From assembly GCA_001013295.1 (NCBI GenBank), contig LAZY01000001.1, positions 1 to 64,000 on the forward strand: DNA of 64,000 nucleotides, in the 5' to 3' direction. Origin of the DNA: Chryseobacterium indologenes. GTDB lineage: Bacteria > Bacteroidota > Bacteroidia > Flavobacteriales > Weeksellaceae. A program made the position numbers and the translations under genes. Positions 19,303 through 28,212 of the stretch are shown in pieces; within the stretch, counting starts at the first letter, position 1, and each line of letters opens with the position of its first letter. Under the pieces are notes generated by a model. That model saw nothing but the letters and a program-made list of their open reading frames with translations. It had not been told where the DNA came from and did not search any database.

Positions 19303-22300
19303 ATGACTAAAATTTTACTTCCTGAATTACGACTATCTTACTTCAATAAAGTAGGTGTAAAAAATACTGTTGAGCAAATCATTTTAGAGAAAGCTTATGT
19401 AGATTATTTCTTTCAAAATAGCTACAGAGGTTATGTTGTTGTTTTAGTTGATGGAGCTCCAATTTGCATTACATCTAACAAAGATTTTGAATCGCCTCAT
19501 TTTGAATTCATAATTCTCTCAAATAAAAAGCCAACAGATCAAACTTTAGAGGTTGAAGGAGAAATTGTTTTGAAAAAATGGTTAAAACATCCTTTGAAAA
19601 AAGAATATTCTAATACAGAAATTGTAAACTCGTGGATAAGGAGCTTCAATTTTTTAGAGGAGGATCTTGATGCTAATATAAATGGTCTACGCGAACCTCA
19701 AATTGCAGCGCTTTATTCAATTCTGAGTCACTTAAAAGTTTCGGATGAAATCGGAACTATTGTGATGCCAACTGGAACTGGTAAAACTGAAACAATGTTA
19801 TCCACCTTAATTGCAGGTAAATTAGATAAAATAATCATAACCGTTCCCTCAGATGCATTAAGAACTCAGATTTCAAATAAATTTTTAAAACTAGGTTTGT
19901 TAAAACAATTTGGAATTATCAATCCAAGTGTTATTAATCCTAAAGTTGGAATTATATATCAAAGTTTTCAAAGCCACGAAGATCTACTTGAATTTATCGA
20001 AAAGTCAAATGTTATTGTAACAACAATGAATATTTTGTCAAATCTTCATCCTAGCGTATTAACTATTTTTAATACTAATGTCTCAAATGTTTTAATTGAT
20101 GAAGCGCATCATGTTGAGGCAAATTCTTGGAAGCGTGTTAGAAAAGCTTTTGATAATAAGAAAATTCTACAATTTACCGCAACCCCTTTCCGTAATGACC
20201 AAAAGCGAATAGAAGGAAAAGTAATTTTTAATTTTAGTTTGAAAAAAGCTCAAGAACAAGGTTATTTTAAGCCTATCAATTTTTTACCAATAAGAGAATA
20301 TGATCTAAATAAGGGTCACAAATTAATTGCACAAAAAGCAGTTGAAAAACTTAGAGAAGATCTAGATAATGGATTTGATCATATTTTAATGGCTAGATGT
20401 GTAAATACAGTAAAAGCTGCAGAAGTTTTTAAATATTACGAAGAATATGAAGATTTAAAACCTGTATTGATCCATTCATCGGTATCAGGTAAAAACGAAA
20501 TTTTACAAAATATAATAAAGGGTGACCATAGGATCATAGTTGCTGTAAATATGTTAGGAGAAGGCTTTGATTTACCACAACTAAAAATTGCAGCGTTTCA
20601 TGATATTAGAAAAAGTTTACCAATTACTTTGCAATTTGCTGGAAGATTTACAAGGACTTCAATAGATGATGAATTAGGCAATGCAACTTTCATCGCAAAT
20701 TTGGCAGATTCTGAAACAGAAAACGAATTGAGTGATCTATACGCTCAAGATTCGGATTGGAATACTTTATTATCAAGACTAAGCTCTGATCAGATTGATG
20801 AACAAATAAATTTTGATGAATTTATAAATGGTTTTCAACATTTGGATAATTCTAAAATTCCTTTTCAAAATATTAGGTTTGCTCTAAGTACTGTTGTTTA
20901 CAAAAATTTAAATCCAGATAGTTCTTTTGATTTATTAAATTTTAAAAAAGGGATTAATGGCTATGATGAATTAGAATATAAATTTGATGATTATAACCCA
21001 ACTGAAAATACGGTAGTGATTATTACTGCGTCAAAATCTGAAGTTGAATGGGTAAATTATAAAGAAGTTTTTGGTTTAGATTGGAGACTTACAATTTTAT
21101 ACTACCAATGAAGAAAACAATCTTCTTTTCATTCATAGTTCCGACAAATCAAGCTTATATCCTGAACTTGCAAAAGCTGTCTTAGGTGATAGGTCTGAAT
21201 TAATTCATAAATTATTAGTTTACCGAAGCTTCTATGATGTAAATCGTGTATCACTACAAAATGTAGGATTGAAAGAGTTTTTAAATAGGAAAATAAGGTT
21301 TACAATGCGTGTAGGAACAGATATTCAAGATGCTCTTTCTTTAGCTGAACAGCAAAGGGGTGAGAAAGCATTTGTATTTGGTTCAGGCTTCGAAGATGGC
21401 AACAAGATTACTCTTGGTTGCTCTTACAAAGGGAGAATTTGGAGTTATATGAAAGGAGACCTTAAAGCTTTTATTAACTGGTGTAATAATTTGGGAAAAA
21501 AACTAATTGATGAAAGCATTGATCCAAATCAAGTTTTACGTGAAACTTTAATTCCTGAGGTTATTACTGAAATTCCTCATTTATATCCAACTTATATTGA
21601 TTGGGATGATAATTTCTATAATTTCCCTGAATCAAAAATAGAAATAACTATTAATGGTATTTTTAATTCTGCGTATTGTACAATTGAGATAATCAGTCAA
21701 AATGATCAAGGAATTATTGATTTTCAAGTTGTTTCACCTAATGGCTCTGCAAAATTTAGAAAGGAATTATTTATAGACACTAATAATGATGGTAGCAATT
21801 ATCCAAACTTTAGAATTATTAAGTTAGATACTGCTCAAAGTGAAGTGAAAATTGCTTCAAAAACGTTTACCCTTCTTGAGTATTTCAATCAATTTCCGCC
21901 AATTGTATGGTTCGCAGATGGATCAGCTCTTCAAGGAAATGAATATATTCAATTAAAACAACTTATTCAACCATATCCAACAGAAAGGTTAATTGATTGG
22001 AATTGGGATGGTGTAGATTTAAGAAAAGAGGCGCAGGGAATTCATCCATTAAAAACAGATTCGATTCAATATAAAGTTATTCAAGATCTTAAAGCTGAAG
22101 ATTTTGATATTGTTTATGATGATGACTACTCAGGGGAAATAGCAGATATCATTACTATAAAAGAACATACAAATGAAATTAATGTTCAGTTTTACCATTT
22201 AAAATTTGCAAAAGATGGTTTAGTTAATACTAGAGTAGATAATTTTTACGAAGTATGTGGTCAGGCTCAAAAATCAATTCATTGGAAACATAAGAGTGGT

Positions 22301-22570
22301 TTTGAATTCTTTCAACATTTATTAAGAAGGGAAAATAAAGTTAGAAATGGACATGAACGAAGTCGAATTGAAAAAGGAACTAAAGCTGATTTAGAAAGAT
22401 TCCTTGCTATTGCAAAAAATAAAAAGCCAATGAATTTTGAGATATTCATTGTTCAGCCTAGTTTGTCGAAACAAAATACTTCAGAATCAATAATGACTTT
22501 GCTTGGTGTAAGCGCAAATTATTTAAAAGAAGTAGCAGATATTGATTTGAAAATAATTGTAAATGAATAA
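19303..22570 (+). pseudogene. SF2 DEAD/DEAH-type helicase, broken by a -/+1 frameshift
   Basis: Two consecutive frames encode one protein of about 1085 aa. The first (19303-21111) has Walker A MPTGTGKT (near 155-162), DEAH (266-269), FTATPFRND and motif VI QFAGRFTRT. It ends after GLDWRLTILYYQ. The second frame is open without a stop from before 21111 through TTNEENNLLFIHSSDKSS to 22570. Dropping one base near 21085 gives GLDW-DLQFYTTNEENN and joins both parts seamlessly. The C-terminal half has no recognised nuclease motif. It is the first of three accessory genes inside a decayed type I restriction locus. It may be a pseudogene, a sequencing error or a programmed shift. Confidence 0.75.
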
Positions 22571-22644
22571 AATTACTCAACTTCAATTGTTGTTTCGGTT
22601 GGCTGTTGTGGAGAGAGTGAGTTTAAATATGAAAAACTAAAACT

Positions 22645-25020
22645 ATGAATAATTTAGAGAACTTTAATGAATTTAAATTATTAGCTATTCGTCCCTTGAA
22701 AGGCACTTCACCAGAATTATTAAAGAGTCTGCAAGAAAATTGTATTTATTCTTTTTATAGTGAATATAAATATATAAATAAGGAGGGAAAAGAAATATTA
22801 GATTCCAAAGAATACCATGAAATAGAGACTATAGAGCATACTCCCATAGTACCAACGTACTTATATGGTAAAAACATAAATATTTCTGCAATTGTTGGGC
22901 AAAATGGAAGTGGAAAAAGCACCTTGATGGAGTTATTTTACTACGCTATTCTTCTATATAACAAAAAACACATAGAAAATGAAAAATTATTAGAAAATGA
23001 TTTTAATGCAGAAATAATACTTCTTAAAAAGGACGCAATTCAAGTATTAACAATTAGTACAAAATCAACAAAATCAAAAATATATAGAAAAAAAAATGAA
23101 ATAGTTTATACGGAAGATAATTCTATTTTTACAAAAGCTTTAAACAAACGTATAGACTTTAAGTTTTATTCAAATGTTCTAAACTATTCAATATATGGTT
23201 TAAATTCAAACTTTATTCCATGGATTGATTTAATCTTCTACAAAAATGATGCTTATCAATTACCTGTTGTAATCAATCCGTTTAAAGAATATGGAAATTA
23301 TGATATCAATAAGGAATATTTACTAATGCAGTCCAGAGCCGTTTTTTATACTTATGTATTGGGTTTCAAAGAAATTATTGAAGATATATATATTCATAAT
23401 ATTCATTTTGAAATTAATATCAATAAAATTCTACAAATTGAAAACAATATGTCAACCTATATAATGTTGCTGCAATTTTTGGAATCAAATATTAATAAAG
23501 TAGATTATGATATTTTATTGTTTAAAAATCTTTCTGCCAATCATTTGATAACTCTAGACTCAATGCGGGAGTTTTTACAAGATGATTCTTATGAAAAGAA
23601 AGGAAAGTGTTGCAGAGTGTTTTATAATAAAGATTTAGTAAACTATGATATTTACAAAATATTTACCTATTTGTATGTTTTTAAAAAGTTATATAAAATA
23701 TCCAAAACCTACAAAAAATACAGAAAATATCACTTTTTATTTTTAAATACATTACCATTTAATTTTCATTTTCATGATTCAAGTTTAGTTATACAGGATA
23801 ATGTTAGCAGTTCCATTTCTGATATTAATAATAAAGAAATTGTGTATGAAATATTAATGTTGAATTTAGATCTAATTGCTGAGGAAAATAGTGAATTAAC
23901 TGAAGATGATTTATTTTTTATTAAAGAATTGTTTATGAATTATTACAGAGTAATTCATTCTGAACCCAATAATATTGATAAGCATTTATTAAAACTTAAA
24001 TACGATAATAATATTCTAAATAATATTGAGCATACTAAAAAAATAATTCAAGAATTATTTAACGGAAAAGAATTTAGACAATATCTCTGTCAAGGTTATA
24101 TTAAAGAATTAGACCTTGATACAAGTCACATAACTTTTAAATTAAAACAAGCTATAAATTATTTTAATTTAGATATCTTCAAAAGTTTAGATATCGAAAA
24201 TAGTTCTATTATTAATAATGATGAGAATGATTGTAACATCAATGTCAATATACAAAGAGAGTATTTTAAAGATCGTAAAAAAATTGAGGATATTCCATTG
24301 GCAGTATTTAATCATGTTATAGAGGTGGTTAAGACCAAAGAGAAAGATGAAGATAAAAGGAGTAAATTAGTAGTTAATAAGGAACTTAAACCTTATCCAT
24401 ATACCTCATTAAGTTCTGGTGAACAACATTTGATGAATTCTATTCTAACAATAGCATACCATAATTACAATCTACTCTCTGTAAAAGATGGATCTGATTT
24501 GATAAAGTATAAAAATATCAATTTAGTTTTTGATGAATTAGAGTTGTACTTGCATCCTGAATACCAAAGAGTTTATATTAATAACCTTATAAATGTTTTA
24601 AACAAGATTCAAGCTATAACGAATCAAAATAATATTTATTACAATATATTGATGGTAACCCATTCCCCTTTTATTCTATCAGATATTCCATCTCAAAACA
24701 TTTTAAAAATGAAAGATGGCAAGCCTGAACCTAATGATGGTATCAATTCTTTTGCGGCTAATATCTATGATTTATTAAAAGATGAATTTTTTTTAAAAAA
24801 TGGAGCAATAGGTGCATATGTATCAAATAAAATAACGAGTATTATAAATAAAGATAATATTGAGCAGCAAGACTGGGATTTCGTAAATTTAATTGGTGAT
24901 CCATTTCTAAAAAGTGTGATTAAAAAGAAAATTGAACATAAAGTTTCTAATGACTTATTAAGTAAAGAGATTAAGAGATTACAGAAAATTTTAAATAATC
25001 GGGGAGATGTTACAAATTAA
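22645..25020 (+). CDS. SMC/ABC-like AAA ATPase, PtuA-like
   Basis: A 791-aa ATPase of the OLD/SMC-like class. Walker A is GQNGSGKST (about 83-91), the ABC signature is LSSGEQ (about 588), Walker B is LVFDELELYLHP (about 627) and the H-loop is MVTHSPF (about 670). Between them lies a long, Ile/Asn/Tyr-rich insertion of about 480 residues with no known domain, so it is longer than typical PtuA. Its stop overlaps the start of an HNH nuclease gene by 14 nt, the arrangement of Septu (PtuA-PtuB) anti-phage systems. Base composition is markedly AT-richer than the lipid cluster, suggesting acquisition by transfer. Septu membership is inferred from layout and motifs. Confidence 0.78.
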   Translation: MNNLENFNEFKLLAIRPLKGTSPELLKSLQENCIYSFYSEYKYINKEGKEILDSKEYHEIETIEHTPIVPTYLYGKNINISAIVGQNGSGKSTLMELFYYAILLYNKKHIENEKLLENDFNAEIILLKKDAIQVLTISTKSTKSKIYRKKNEIVYTEDNSIFTKALNKRIDFKFYSNVLNYSIYGLNSNFIPWIDLIFYKNDAYQLPVVINPFKEYGNYDINKEYLLMQSRAVFYTYVLGFKEIIEDIYIHNIHFEININKILQIENNMSTYIMLLQFLESNINKVDYDILLFKNLSANHLITLDSMREFLQDDSYEKKGKCCRVFYNKDLVNYDIYKIFTYLYVFKKLYKISKTYKKYRKYHFLFLNTLPFNFHFHDSSLVIQDNVSSSISDINNKEIVYEILMLNLDLIAEENSELTEDDLFFIKELFMNYYRVIHSEPNNIDKHLLKLKYDNNILNNIEHTKKIIQELFNGKEFRQYLCQGYIKELDLDTSHITFKLKQAINYFNLDIFKSLDIENSSIINNDENDCNINVNIQREYFKDRKKIEDIPLAVFNHVIEVVKTKEKDEDKRSKLVVNKELKPYPYTSLSSGEQHLMNSILTIAYHNYNLLSVKDGSDLIKYKNINLVFDELELYLHPEYQRVYINNLINVLNKIQAITNQNNIYYNILMVTHSPFILSDIPSQNILKMKDGKPEPNDGINSFAANIYDLLKDEFFLKNGAIGAYVSNKITSIINKDNIEQQDWDFVNLIGDPFLKSVIKKKIEHKVSNDLLSKEIKRLQKILNNRGDVTN

Positions 25021-26008
25021 AGAGTATAGTTTAGAGAATTTAGATGTAGAGCTAGATAATGAAATCCAAGTTATAGACAATTTGATAAAATCTGACTTAA
25101 AAAAAATTTCTAAAATAAAAGCTGTAGAATCTTTTTTCGAAGATTTAAAACCTGTAATTAATATAGAAGATGATTCTTCTTTCATAAAAGCTACAAGAAA
25201 AAATGTTGAACAACTAAAACAGTTAGATACATTTATTAGTATCAAGGATTTAAGACCTTTTAATACAAAATTAAAATTATTAGCTACATACTTGAAGAAA
25301 AAGGGAAAATATAAAAACTGTACTTTAAACGATATACTGGAGTTTATCTTTGGCTATCACTTAGACAATAGAACTCAAACTTTAAAAAAAATTCTATGTA
25401 AAATAGATCTTCAAAATTGCGTTTATTGTCTAGCTCAGTACACCACTTCATATGGCTTTAATAAGAAAAAAATTTACGTTAAAGGTAATTTAGATCATAT
25501 CTATCCTAAAAGTTTAAATGCTTTGATAAGTTTAAGTATTAATAATTTAGTGCCAGTTTGTGGACATTGTAATCAAAGAAAATTAAACGCTGATCTTTCA
25601 GAATTTAATTTTAATCCATTTGATAACAATGAAGTACCAATTTTTAAATTTGAAGATGTTTTAGAAATCAATAGTGGACAGATTAATCTTAAAAATCTGA
25701 CTGATTTAAAAATTGAAAATGTAAATCGTACATTAGAGAAAAGGTTAGAATTGACATCATTATACAGAGAATACAAATCACCAATTGAAAATTTGTTAGA
25801 AAGATATAATAAATTTAATTCTTACTCTTACAAAGAGCATATTAAAAATTTAGTAGGACGAGGAGTATCTGCTGATCTGGAATATTTTATTTCCGAAACA
25901 CCTTATACAGAAGAAAATTTACAAAATATCCCATTACATAAGTTTAAGAGTGACTTTTATAAAGAGTTAGAGAGCTATAAAAATAGTGGCAAAATAAAAT
26001 TTTCTTGA
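25007..26008 (+). CDS. HNH endonuclease, PtuB-like
   Basis: A 333-aa HNH nuclease. CVYC (from about residue 138) and CGHC (about 185) form a zinc-knuckle pair around LDHIYPKS (His near 163) and the NLVPV-x5-NQRK helix, the classical HNH fold. The N-terminal 130 residues are charged and helical and may contact the ATPase. It overlaps the ATPase gene by 14 nt, so the two are coupled. In Septu, PtuA and PtuB act together against phage by cutting nucleic acid; that role is inferred here. The hsdR relic starts two bases after its stop. Confidence 0.8.
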   Translation: MLQIKEYSLENLDVELDNEIQVIDNLIKSDLKKISKIKAVESFFEDLKPVINIEDDSSFIKATRKNVEQLKQLDTFISIKDLRPFNTKLKLLATYLKKKGKYKNCTLNDILEFIFGYHLDNRTQTLKKILCKIDLQNCVYCLAQYTTSYGFNKKKIYVKGNLDHIYPKSLNALISLSINNLVPVCGHCNQRKLNADLSEFNFNPFDNNEVPIFKFEDVLEINSGQINLKNLTDLKIENVNRTLEKRLELTSLYREYKSPIENLLERYNKFNSYSYKEHIKNLVGRGVSADLEYFISETPYTEENLQNIPLHKFKSDFYKELESYKNSGKIKFS

Positions 26009-26009
26009 A

Positions 26010-26395
26010 ATGAAATACACTGAATCCCAATTAGAAAATGATTCATTCACCTTCTTCAGCAAGAAGATTATGAGTACGTGAATGGTAAACAATGAATTGG
26101 CCTACCAATCTGTATGGCAGCAATAAATACATAGGAAAACTCGTGACAGATGGTCTGATTTTTAAGAGAAACAATCCTTATAAAAATATTAGAATCAGCT
26201 CAGGAAATAAAAAAGATTGTAGATAATACAACAGAATATCCTGATTGGAGTGACAGAGAAGACATCAAAGCAAAACTAAAAATGGATATTATTGTAAAAT
26301 TACATCAATATGGTTATCCTCCAATTACACAGGATGTCTACAAGAATGTTCTGGAACAGGCAGAAAATTTCCAAAAAATAGATAAAAATAAATAG
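26010..26395 (+). pseudogene. hsdR: hsdR relic: head and tail of a type I restriction subunit
   Basis: Starts with ATG 26010, MKYTESQLEN. After a one- or two-base shift it continues FIHLLQQEDYEYVNGKQ, the standard HsdR N-terminus. The centre, including the nuclease and helicase, is missing. From 26162 the sequence reads as the HsdR C-terminus (ESAQEIKKIVDN, YPDWSDREDIKAKLKMDII, YGYPPITQDVYKNVLEQAE, NF) and ends at TAG 26395. About 900 internal residues are deleted, so it cannot be functional. It lies 2 nt after the HNH stop, so the helicase/ATPase/HNH genes once sat between hsdS and hsdR of one operon. Confidence 0.8.
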
Positions 26396-26426
26396 GCTAA
26401 ACCAAAAAGTTAGCCTACTATTTTTA
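26393..26426 (+). terminator. Rho-independent terminator after the hsdR relic
   Basis: TAGGCTAA (26393-26400, starting on the relic's stop codon) pairs with TTAGCCTA (26410-26417), followed by CTATTTTTATA. It probably ended the original restriction operon. It can also serve the convergent XRE gene. Confidence 0.7.
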
Positions 26427-26434
26427 TATAATAA

Positions 26435-26845
26435 TTATCCCTTCTCAATCAATCTCTCCAACCTCCCCATCATCTCATCCTTCTCCTTCAGCATCCTCTC
26501 ATAAAGTTCCATTTTCTCTTCATGTAACTTCTTTATTTCTTCAATAGGATTTACATTAAAAGTAGGCGCATGGCCTGTATTTAAGAAAGAACCATTATCA
26601 AACGTATTAGAAATAATATTCACCGCCTGCTCCTCATCAAAATTCTGAAATGCTTCCACCGGAATTTTCAATACTTCAGAAATCCTTTTCAGTAAAGGAT
26701 CTTCAATAATTTCTTTCTGTTCCAGCAGAGAAACTTTCTTCTGGTTCCAGTCGTCCCCAAGGTCAAAAGCCAATGCTTCCTGCTTGATGCCCAGCATTTC
26801 CCTGAATCGTTTTACATTGCGCCCCTGATGTATTGTATGTTCCAT
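26435..26845 (-). CDS. XRE-family transcriptional regulator
   Basis: A 136-aa DNA-binding protein. An HTH_3 domain (RNVKRFREMLGIKQEALAFDL to SEVLKIPVEAF) is followed by a linker and a coiled coil rich in Glu/Lys (EEIKKLHEEKMELYERMLKEK). I chose the start at MEHTIHQGRN because the upstream in-frame extension is unlike a protein domain and would precede the conserved HTH. It is convergent with the restriction relic. It may autoregulate; targets are unknown. Proteins of this form are common in Chryseobacterium-type genomes and need not belong to the defence island. Confidence 0.8.
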   Translation of the reverse strand: MEHTIHQGRNVKRFREMLGIKQEALAFDLGDDWNQKKVSLLEQKEIIEDPLLKRISEVLKIPVEAFQNFDEEQAVNIISNTFDNGSFLNTGHAPTFNVNPIEEIKKLHEEKMELYERMLKEKDEMMGRLERLIEKG

Positions 26846-27095
26846 GACAATCAACTTTATTAAGGAGTTAGATATAGAAAAATATTTATAAAAACTGCTT
26901 TCCGGAATGGTATAATTGCATGCTGTATGATCATATTCCGGCATCTAAAGCGGGCTTTTCTTTATTTCTGTTTTTATATTCGTTTTTATTCTTTAAAAGA
27001 GTAGAAAAAATAAACCCCATTATCCAAATTTCATTATCTGCTTAATGTGGTCTGAAAAATTACATGGACACGCTTTTTTCATGCCTTTTACTCAC

Positions 27096-27103
27096 TATAT
27101 TTG
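27096..27103 (+). promoter_or_regulatory. TAnnTTTG -7 element
   Basis: TATATTTG at 27096-27103 matches the flavobacterial -7 consensus and lies 31 nt before ATG 27134. No clear -33 TTG is present at the expected distance, so the match is partial. It overlaps the TTG codon of a longer reading frame and therefore argues for the ATG start. Confidence 0.4.
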
Positions 27104-27133
27104 GAAATACCAACAACAAAAAAAACACACATC

Positions 27134-27640
27134 ATGGCACTAGACAATTTAATCAGTTTAAGCTTTTCTAAAAGTGATTTAGACACTATTGACAAAGCTA
27201 TTCAGGACATCCAGACTGTTCTTGTAGGAAAAACCATCAACCTTACTCCGGACCAGAGACAACAGTACGGGAGAATTGCAGAGCAGAACAAGCTTTTTGT
27301 AAACAAAGCCAAAAGCTATATGGAACAGTACGCACAGCATGTCCCGGGATTCCTGGACAAAGCAGAATTCGACAGGGATTATATCGCCAGAGAGCAAATA
27401 GAACAACGGTTACAGCTATTAGCTTCGCTCACAGAGCAGCTGTCTGATACCAAAGTCATACTGGATCATGACAACTACCACAATGCCATCAGTTTTTACA
27501 GAAATATCAGGTTCCTGTCTGAAGAAAATGTTCCGGGTACCAATGTGGTCTATGAGGATATGAAACAGTTCTTTATAACAGCTCAACAACCCCAGACTCC
27601 CCCACCACCAGTCACCAATAATGACAACCCGCAAAGCTAA
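27134..27640 (+). CDS. Conserved-looking hypothetical helical protein
   Basis: A 168-aa protein starting MALDNLISLSFSK. It is largely helical with a heptad-like central part (IDKAIQDIQTVL to EQRLQLLASLTEQL) and a Pro-rich C-terminal tail (TPPPPVT). It has no signal peptide, membrane segment or recognised domain. ATG 27134 is preferred over an upstream TTG that falls inside the -7 promoter element. A strong terminator follows 24 nt after the stop, so it is a single-gene unit. Base composition resembles core genes rather than the AT-rich island. Confidence 0.65.
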   Translation: MALDNLISLSFSKSDLDTIDKAIQDIQTVLVGKTINLTPDQRQQYGRIAEQNKLFVNKAKSYMEQYAQHVPGFLDKAEFDRDYIAREQIEQRLQLLASLTEQLSDTKVILDHDNYHNAISFYRNIRFLSEENVPGTNVVYEDMKQFFITAQQPQTPPPPVTNNDNPQS

Positions 27641-27663
27641 CATTAAAATAACAGTTACATGAC

Positions 27664-27689
27664 AAAGCACGTTTTCACGTGCTTTTTTT
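27664..27689 (+). terminator. Rho-independent terminator
   Basis: AAAGCACGT (27664-27672), loop TTTC, ACGTGCTTT (27677-27685), then further Ts. The 9-bp stem is perfect and followed by a T-run. It ends the 27134-27640 gene. Confidence 0.85.
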
Positions 27690-28212
27690 ATGTTATCCTC
27701 CCTTCACCCTGCCTTTAAAGTCCCTCTAAGGATTTGTACAAGTGGCTCCAGACCCTTAAACAACGGTCTACAGCCCTTCCATAAGCCACGATAGCCAGTT
27801 ATGCAACCCACGATACCCCCTTAGGTAAGGGGGTATCGGCACTTCATCAAGGGGCTAAAGGCTCTTCCAAAGTGCCTATCGATGGGTATTGAAATACCTG
27901 GAGACACTTTGGAAGTGGCTAAGCCTCTTTTAATGGCTGTTTTTATCACATTTTACGTTTTCCCATAAGTAAAAACTAAAGATTTTTCTTATCATTGTAT
28001 TCAATAAACTACACATCCATGAAAACAAATATCATTTCGTGTCTTATATGGCGATATAAATATATATCACATTGACATAGTTTACATTCCATTTCTCATT
28101 TTCAGTTAGATTTTTTCATATCATAACACTTCAAAATCATAACAAATAATAAGCAAATTGAAACCGTAATAACCCAATACTTTATTTCATTAAATTATCT
28201 ACACAAAAACCA
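27690..28212. other. Gene-free stretch with a chain of nested hairpins
   Basis: No plausible ORF. From 27742 to about 27915 the sequence is richer in GC than its surroundings and folds into three consecutive structures. The first is GTGGCT/AGCCAC (27742-27789) enclosing AGACC/GGTCT. The second is a perfect 13-bp stem CGATACCCCCTTA/TAAGGGGGTATCG (27811-27838, loop GG). The third is CTTCCAAAGTG (27864-27874) with CACTTTGGAAG (27905-27915), enclosing GGTATT/AATACC. The rest up to 28212 is AT-rich and includes the upstream region of mcrB. It could be a small RNA, a palindromic repeat element or an attachment-like site. Confidence 0.55.

Noticed and set aside
26092..26250. Short frame MNWPTNLYGSNKYIG... 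within the hsdR relic
   Set aside because: Falls in the deleted centre of hsdR, overlaps the HsdR tail in another frame and has no recognisable motif or start context.
26846..26944. Longer N-terminus of the XRE regulator
   Set aside because: The 33-codon extension is outside the HTH domain and lacks family similarity; internal Met gives the standard length.
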